A stretch of DNA of 5,469 nucleotides. It comes from Thermoproteales archaeon. GTDB taxonomy: Archaea; Thermoproteota; Thermoprotei; Thermoproteales; Thermocladiaceae. The position numbers were made by a program, and so were the translations under genes. The DNA lies in assembly GCA_027068725.1 (NCBI GenBank), contig JAMOMD010000445.1, positions 1-5,469 of the forward strand. The letters run 5' to 3'. The notes under the pieces were generated by a model, which was not told the DNA's origin, searched no databases, and saw only the letters and a program-made list of their open reading frames with translations. Of this stretch, positions 1-3,762 are shown piece after piece (within the stretch, counting starts at the first letter, position 1; the number at the start of each line of letters is the position of its first letter).

Positions 1-385
1 CGCTCACTTCTCCAAATAGTGGAATCTCAATCTTCACTCCTTCCTTGAGGAACTTCTCGTACGTCTTCAGTACGATCTGTCCAGCCTTAGTCTCACCCTT
101 GAGGTGCTTTCTAATTGTTGCCTCTGTCTTTCCGAGCTCCTCAGCAATCTGCTTGATTGGCATTCCAGCTTTCTCACGTGCTAGAGCACCTGCAGCTGTT
201 GCTAGAGAGTCTATCCAGGTCAGCCTCTCTCCTGACTTCAAGAGCTCCATGAACTCTGGCGTGAATAGTGATGCTATTAGTAGTGCAGTCTCGAGTCTTC
301 TAATGTCTTCTCTTGATATTGGCTTAAGTGGTATTTCTACAACTTCTTCTTTCTCTTTTTCTTCAGTTCTTTTCTCCTCTGGCAT
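1..385 (-). CDS. Small helix-turn-helix regulatory protein (near-KaiC-type domain), 3' end off window
   Basis: The N-terminal 128 residues are present; the frame is still open at base 1, so the C-terminus is missing. Residues 1-16 are a charged, Glu/Lys-rich leader. Residues 24-52 are predicted helical. Residues 54-100 form a compact helical segment in which AREKAGMPIKQIAEELGK followed by TEATIRKHLKGETKAG reads as a helix-turn-helix: QIAEELG as the first helix, TEATIRKHL as the recognition helix. From memory this resembles the archaeal regulatory domain often encoded near KaiC-like ATPases (TIGR03879 type); I could not search to confirm, and no KaiC-like gene is visible in the window. It probably acts in the cytoplasm as a DNA-binding or signalling protein; target unknown. 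The ATG at 385-383 is the only usable start, because an in-frame TAA lies at 403-401 with no start codon between. It is divergent from surE, with 58 bases between the two starts, and is probably leaderless. Confidence 0.75.
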   Translation of the reverse strand, partial: MPEEKRTEEKEKEEVVEIPLKPISREDIRRLETALLIASLFTPEFMELLKSGERLTWIDSLATAAGALAREKAGMPIKQIAEELGKTEATIRKHLKGETKAGQIVLKTYEKFLKEGVKIEIPLFGEVS

Positions 386-406
386 GTTGATGCAAGTTGC
401 TTAACT

Positions 407-417
407 ATTTATATAAC
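407..417. promoter_or_regulatory. Shared palindromic TATA box for the divergent regulator and surE
   Basis: The 58-base gap between the two divergent starts contains one strong A/T element, ATTTATATAAC, whose core TTATATAA (409-416) is a perfect palindrome centred at 412.5. The centre is 27.5 bases from the minus-strand ATG (385) and 31.5 bases from the surE ATG (444). Archaeal transcription normally starts about 25-27 bases from the TATA centre. This one box would therefore place starts at about 386-388 (minus, leaderless) and about 437-440 (plus, leader of about 4-7 bases). No Shine-Dalgarno match precedes either start. TFB-recognition (BRE) elements on the two flanks are not clear, so relative strength in each direction cannot be read. 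Confidence 0.7.
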
Positions 418-443
418 ATTCTCTGTACTTATCTCCTCTTGAA

Positions 444-1280
444 ATGAGAATTCTAATAACAAATGACGATGGGTTTCTTAGCAAGGGTCTAAGATTGTTA
501 ATTGAGGCCGTTAGAGAGCTCGACAACGTTTCGATAGATGTTGTTGTACCAGAGAAGCCTCAGTCTGCTGGAGGACTATCAGTTACATTACACAAGCCTC
601 TGAGAGTGCGCAAGATAAGCATGGACGGTGATTTAGAAATGTTCATAATTTCAGGTAAGCCCTGCGATGCGGTAATATACGCGCTTCACGAGCTTGGTAA
701 TTACGATCTTGTACTAAGTGGAGTCAATATTGGTGAGAACACTAGCATTCAAGCAGCACTAGCGTCTGGAACAATTGCTGCTTGTCTATATGCGTCTCTC
801 ATAGGAAATGTAAGATCTATAGCATTTTCAGCAGATACTGATTTTCAAAATGTATCAAAATCCTGGCTTGAAGTGAGTAAGCATATAATAAAAGAGTGTG
901 TAAAGTACGTCTCGAAAATATCACCACCTGATGTTATAGATGTGATAAGCGTCAATCTTCCTAAGAGAATTGACAGGTATACTGATGTTAGAGTTTGTAA
1001 AATGTCTAGGAGGAAGTTCATACATAGAATCATTAAGAGAGTTGATCCGCGAGGAGGTGAGTACGTGTGGATTCATGGAGATACTGTTGTTAGACTCTCC
1101 GAGAGTGAAGATACTCCCAACATACTCCTATTAAACAACATCACAATATCAGCCATATGCATCAGACATATAGACCTCATGCATGATATTGCATCGAATA
1201 ATATTGAAATTGCGCGAGAGTACTTACACTCGCTTGCTGAGCACCTTAAGAGTGTTCTTCGAGAATTTTATAGAGAGTAA
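444..1280 (+). CDS. surE: 5'/3'-nucleotidase SurE
   Basis: SurE removes phosphate from nucleoside 5'- and 3'-monophosphates using a divalent metal, in the cytoplasm; in other organisms it is linked to nucleotide salvage and stress survival. The N-terminus MRILITNDDG carries the metal-binding Asp8 and Asp9. PEKPQSAGGLSVTLHKPL (36-53) has the active-site Ser41, and SGKPCDAV (70-77) is the usual GTPxDCV-type segment. SGVNIGENTS (92-101) supplies metal ligand Asn95 and the Gly-Asn loop, followed by the conserved SGTIAAC. All key residues are present. At 278 residues it is a normal to slightly long SurE; the extra length is in the C-terminal helical tail, the part used for dimer swapping in this family. 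The ATG puts the Asp pair at residues 8-9, as in characterised SurE proteins. Its last 35 bases overlap the convergent SPOUT-like gene. Nothing looks broken. Confidence 0.96.
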   Translation: MRILITNDDGFLSKGLRLLIEAVRELDNVSIDVVVPEKPQSAGGLSVTLHKPLRVRKISMDGDLEMFIISGKPCDAVIYALHELGNYDLVLSGVNIGENTSIQAALASGTIAACLYASLIGNVRSIAFSADTDFQNVSKSWLEVSKHIIKECVKYVSKISPPDVIDVISVNLPKRIDRYTDVRVCKMSRRKFIHRIIKRVDPRGGEYVWIHGDTVVRLSESEDTPNILLLNNITISAICIRHIDLMHDIASNNIEIAREYLHSLAEHLKSVLREFYRE

Positions 1281-1716
1281 TTGCAAGAACTCCAGTACCT
1301 GGTATCTGATTCTTTGTTACTTTAACAGATTTTCCGAGCTGTAATTCACGTGGTAGAAATGGCAAGTCTGATCCATTTACGACAAGTCCAATTTTTCCTT
1401 CGCTTGTCTTAACTTCATTTACGAGATCGCTTAGTGTTAGCTGACCTGTCTCACAGGTTAGAAAGAAGAGTTTTGTTGGAGCTAGGAGATCAACAACCTC
1501 GTTTAGCTCGCTTAGGACTATAATATTCGTGTTTAGCTTAAGCCCAATCTTGAACACTTCTGGAAGTCCTTGTTGAGCAGCAGCGCCGGTCACCTTTGTG
1601 AGAACTATGTTCTTTATTCCAAATCCTGCGGCAAGGCGCACGAGCTCTACTAGCCTATGCACGCTCGATATATTGTGCAGTACTACTATCACTCTGTTTA
1701 GTAAGTCTGATAACAT
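1246..1716 (-). CDS. SPOUT/SpoU-like RNA methyltransferase-type protein
   Basis: A 156-residue protein without a separate RNA-binding domain. Residues 8-40 (VIVVLHNISSVHRLVELVRL, then AAGFGIKNIVLT) match the shape of SpoU motif 1 (hydrophobic strand, DPHN-like turn, helix, FG, strand), and Arg27 falls where SpoU enzymes have their catalytic Arg. KIGLVVNGSDLPFLPRE (108-124) resembles motif 2. VKVTKNQIPGTGVLAITLYK (131-150) resembles the motif 3 knot helix, with IPGTG replacing the usual SLNVS. The inference is an S-adenosylmethionine-binding alpha/beta-knot protein modifying tRNA or rRNA; substrate unknown. Replacement of the motif 3 Asn leaves open an altered or lost activity. I recall archaeal relatives sometimes labelled RecB-family nuclease, but no nuclease motif is visible. 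The ATG is the only start before an upstream in-frame TAA at 1761-1759. The gene is divergent from the CBS-HPF gene and convergent with surE (35-base overlap). Confidence 0.7.
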   Translation of the reverse strand: MLSDLLNRVIVVLHNISSVHRLVELVRLAAGFGIKNIVLTKVTGAAAQQGLPEVFKIGLKLNTNIIVLSELNEVVDLLAPTKLFFLTCETGQLTLSDLVNEVKTSEGKIGLVVNGSDLPFLPRELQLGKSVKVTKNQIPGTGVLAITLYKILEEHS

Positions 1717-1729
1717 ACGTTTTTGACTT

Positions 1730-1739
1730 TGTGTACACA
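1730..1739. promoter_or_regulatory. 10-bp perfect palindrome in divergent promoter (possible operator)
   Basis: TGTGTACACA is a perfect 10-bp inverted repeat in the 63-base gap between the SPOUT-like gene and the CBS-HPF gene. It sits 14 bases before the SPOUT-like ATG, at or next to the transcription start predicted from the A/T box at 1751-1760. A dimeric regulator bound there would block the minus-strand gene. A short palindrome can arise by chance, so this is only a candidate. Confidence 0.3.
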
Positions 1740-1750
1740 GAGGACTAAGA

Positions 1751-1760
1751 CTAAAATATT
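1751..1760. promoter_or_regulatory. TATA-like box for CBS-HPF gene (possibly also SPOUT-like gene)
   Basis: CTAAAATATT is the only strong A/T block in this gap. The part CTAAAATA (1751-1758) is centred about 25 bases before the GTG at 1780, which predicts a transcription start at the GTG itself, so a leaderless mRNA; no Shine-Dalgarno site precedes the GTG. Read on the minus strand (ATAATATTTTAG), the same block lies about 41 bases before the ATG at 1716 and would give a leader of roughly 15 bases. The forward assignment is better supported than the reverse one. Confidence 0.5.
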
Positions 1761-1779
1761 ATCACAACGCGACTAGCAC

Positions 1780-2955
1780 GTGATACCGAGTACAATACTC
1801 ATACGCGAGTTTCCTACAGCTACACCTAACGAACGAATTGGCAAAGTGATTGAGAAAATGCGTGAATATAAGATATATACAATACCTGTCGTAGACTCGA
1901 AAGGAAGGCTCGTTGGAATAGTCACGTACAAGGACTTGCTAGAACGCAGAGTGAGTCCAATGGCCAAGGTCAAGGCAGTCATGTCAGGTCCGCACAAGAT
2001 TCCTGAAGATGCGGACATCCTAGAGATTGCTAAGAGGTTCTACTTTGTGAGAGTCAAGACGCTTCCTGTAGTAGACTCCGATAACAGGGTCATAGCACTG
2101 GCAAGTCGAGAGCTCTTTGCACGATACCTAGTCGAGAATGACTATGTTCCAAACCTGAGAGTTATCGAACTAGCTTCCTGTCCTGCAATTACGGCAAACG
2201 TCGACGATCCAGTGGCTAAAGTAAAGTGGGAGATGCTTCGTAGAGGAATCTCGAGGGTACCAATACTTGACGATGGTAAGCTTGTTGGCATAGTCACTAT
2301 GAGAGACATAGTTGAGAAACTGTACTATGCAAGCATCGCAGAGAGAGCAACCGTCGGAGAATTTGCAGGAACAGAGGACGAAATTCTGGCAGCTCCAGTC
2401 AAAGCAATAATGTCCTACCCTGTAATAACAGCAGAAGAGTACGAGCGTGTCCTAAGAGTAGTCGAGCGGCTGATCGAGCGAGGAATATCAGGACTACCCG
2501 TCATGTCAGAAGGAAAGGTAGTTGGAGTATTCTCTGGACTCGATGTTATAAAGAGATACTTGCAGGGTCAGAAAGTTGAGATACCAATCACTGCAAGTAT
2601 AGAAATTGACTTACCAGAAGATCAGCATAGACTCGTTGAGAAAATTCTATCAAACTACTATGGAAAACTTACAAGAATAACAGACATAATAGACCTAAAG
2701 CTAAATGTCAAAGTGTACGAATGTGAAGAAGAGGAAGAAGGTAAAGAGAAGAGGTGCAAATACTCTGTTCATATATTGCTAAAGGATCCACATGATACAT
2801 ATACAGTAAATGTTGTAGAGTGGGACCCTGTTAAAGCTATAAGAGACGCATTTCACCTGATTTATAGAAACGTGCTAAAGAACATAAGAAAGTTAAGAGA
2901 GAAGAAGAGAAGAAAGATAAAGGGTGTAGGTCCCGAGGAGCTAGGAGGAGAATAA
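1780..2955 (+). CDS. Four-CBS-domain protein fused to an HPF/RaiA-like ribosome hibernation domain
   Basis: A 391-residue cytoplasmic fusion. Four CBS repeats are visible from their IPVVDxxGxLVGIVTxxD-type signatures: residues 35-53, 95-113, 160-177 and 239-257, forming two Bateman modules (about 1-120 and 129-260). The [ST]xxD ribose-contacting motif is kept in repeats 1 (T49-D52), 3 (T173-D176) and 4 (S252-D255), and lost in repeat 2 (SREL). Residues 264-378 follow the beta-alpha-beta-beta-beta-alpha order of HPF/RaiA: strand IPITASIEI, helix DQHRLVEKILSNYYGKL, strand IIDLKLNVKVYE, strand YSVHILLKDPH, strand TYTVNVVEWD, helix PVKAIRDAFHLIYRNVLKNI, then a basic tail KLREKKRRKIK suited to rRNA. 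The inferred role is ribosome silencing gated by adenine nucleotides. CBS architecture is certain; the HPF assignment rests on secondary-structure order and the D-x-x-x-AI-D/H-x-I-like helix. GTG start, leaderless by TATA spacing. The 3' end overlaps tatD by 15 bases. Confidence 0.85.
   Translation: MIPSTILIREFPTATPNERIGKVIEKMREYKIYTIPVVDSKGRLVGIVTYKDLLERRVSPMAKVKAVMSGPHKIPEDADILEIAKRFYFVRVKTLPVVDSDNRVIALASRELFARYLVENDYVPNLRVIELASCPAITANVDDPVAKVKWEMLRRGISRVPILDDGKLVGIVTMRDIVEKLYYASIAERATVGEFAGTEDEILAAPVKAIMSYPVITAEEYERVLRVVERLIERGISGLPVMSEGKVVGVFSGLDVIKRYLQGQKVEIPITASIEIDLPEDQHRLVEKILSNYYGKLTRITDIIDLKLNVKVYECEEEEEGKEKRCKYSVHILLKDPHDTYTVNVVEWDPVKAIRDAFHLIYRNVLKNIRKLREKKRRKIKGVGPEELGGE
2886..2924 (-). 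terminator. Possible pyrimidine-rich terminator of the protease-tatD operon
   Basis: On the minus strand, a T/C-rich tract beginning about 17 bases past the tatD stop contains several runs such as TTTATCTTTCTTC and TTTCTT. Archaeal transcripts commonly end at T-rich tracts without a hairpin. The same DNA encodes the Lys/Arg-rich tail of the CBS-HPF protein on the plus strand, which by itself explains the composition, so the call is weak. Confidence 0.2.
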
Positions 2956-3753
2956 TTCTCCAAATAACTCAACATTCTCTCTAACAACATCCTCCAACCT
3001 GAACAATCTGAGCGCATTCACAGTACATTGACGCACAACCTCATCAACAGGAACTTTCTTCAGTTCTGCAATCTTCTCTGCTACAAGACGCACATGTACT
3101 GGCTTACTTGGCTCGCCATAGCTTGGTCCTAGCTCAGGACAGTCACTCTCAAGAAGTAGATTATCAAGTTCTAGAGCTTGGACAAGTTTCTGTTTTTGTT
3201 TTGAATGCATTATACTTGGCGGAATAGAGAAGTACCAGCCCTCCTCTGCAGCCTTCTTAGCAGTCTCTGTGCCTCCACTAAATGCGTGTAATACAACTTT
3301 TCTCAATGAAAAACTTTTTAAAATTTCAATAGAATCTCTATGGGCTCTATGAGTATGTACAATTACCGGTATATCAAGTTTTGATGCAAGACTTAGCCAC
3401 TTCTCTAGTATAGCTTTGGCAATATTTCTCAGTATGGGATCCTTAACTTTCGAGTAGTCCAGTCCTATCTCTCCTATTCCAACAACTATCTTCTCTCTAA
3501 TAAGCTTTTCTATGTTCTTTGTGAGTTTTGTAAATGTGTCAATAGTGAAGTCAGTGAGCTCTTGGCCAAGTGTTAGAAATATTGTAAGTGGGTATTTTTC
3601 TTTTAATTTCATAGCATTTCTAAACTCGAGCTCGCTCTGTACTGACACTATCATTATCTTAACATTATTTTCAAGTGCTTCACAAATTAGCTTATCAACC
3701 TGATCCTGAAGTTCTTGCCTGGCTAGGTGACAGTGAACATCTATATAGAACAT
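2941..3753 (-). CDS. TatD-family metal-dependent hydrolase (putative DNase)
   Basis: A TIM-barrel amidohydrolase-type enzyme; TatD relatives are metal-dependent 3'-5' DNases or phosphoesterases, and in archaea the substrate is usually unproven. Counted from the ATG, the metal ligands are all visible: His7 and His9 in MFYIDVHCHL, Glu95 in VGIGEIGLDY, His133 in PVIVHTH, His156 in VVLHAFSGG, and Asp204 in LLLESDCPELG. The 270-residue length is typical. Two starts are possible. A GTG at 3762-3760 overlaps the upstream stop by four bases (GTGA) and adds MSA. The ATG at 3753-3751 gives the usual family start MF-x-hydrophobic-D-x-HCHL and has GTGA as a Shine-Dalgarno core five bases before it, so I chose the ATG. 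No signal peptide. It is second in an operon after the membrane protease gene and probably translationally coupled to it. Its stop lies inside the convergent CBS-HPF gene (15-base overlap). Confidence 0.93.
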   Translation of the reverse strand: MFYIDVHCHLARQELQDQVDKLICEALENNVKIMIVSVQSELEFRNAMKLKEKYPLTIFLTLGQELTDFTIDTFTKLTKNIEKLIREKIVVGIGEIGLDYSKVKDPILRNIAKAILEKWLSLASKLDIPVIVHTHRAHRDSIEILKSFSLRKVVLHAFSGGTETAKKAAEEGWYFSIPPSIMHSKQKQKLVQALELDNLLLESDCPELGPSYGEPSKPVHVRLVAEKIAELKKVPVDEVVRQCTVNALRLFRLEDVVRENVELFGELFSS

Positions 3754-3758
3754 TGCGC

Positions 3759-3762
3759 TCAC
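3759..3762 (-). promoter_or_regulatory. GTGA: ribosome binding site, stop overlap and alternative start for tatD
   Basis: The four bases GTGA contain the TGA stop of the protease gene, a possible GTG start for tatD, and the core of an archaeal Shine-Dalgarno sequence (complement of the 16S rRNA tail UCAC). Five bases (GCGCA) separate it from the ATG at 3753. Either reading implies coupling of tatD translation to termination on the upstream gene. Confidence 0.5.

Noticed and set aside
45..404. A long open frame on the plus strand opposite the helix-turn-helix gene
   Set aside because: Its translation is Ser-rich with no recognisable fold, while the minus strand gives a well-formed regulatory protein with a promoter. 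It is a shadow frame.
1309..1336. T-rich plus-strand tract after surE as a possible terminator
   Set aside because: The T runs are short and interrupted and lie within the convergent gene's coding sequence; too weak to list as a feature.
1246..1716. A RecB-type nuclease label for the small minus-strand protein
   Set aside because: No PD-(D/E)xK nuclease motif is visible, whereas SpoU-like motif 1 and knot-like motif 3 positions can be followed through the sequence.
1773..2018. An 81-codon open frame on the minus strand over the start of the CBS gene
   Set aside because: It lies opposite the first CBS repeats, whose protein sequence is clearly conserved, and has no family resemblance of its own.
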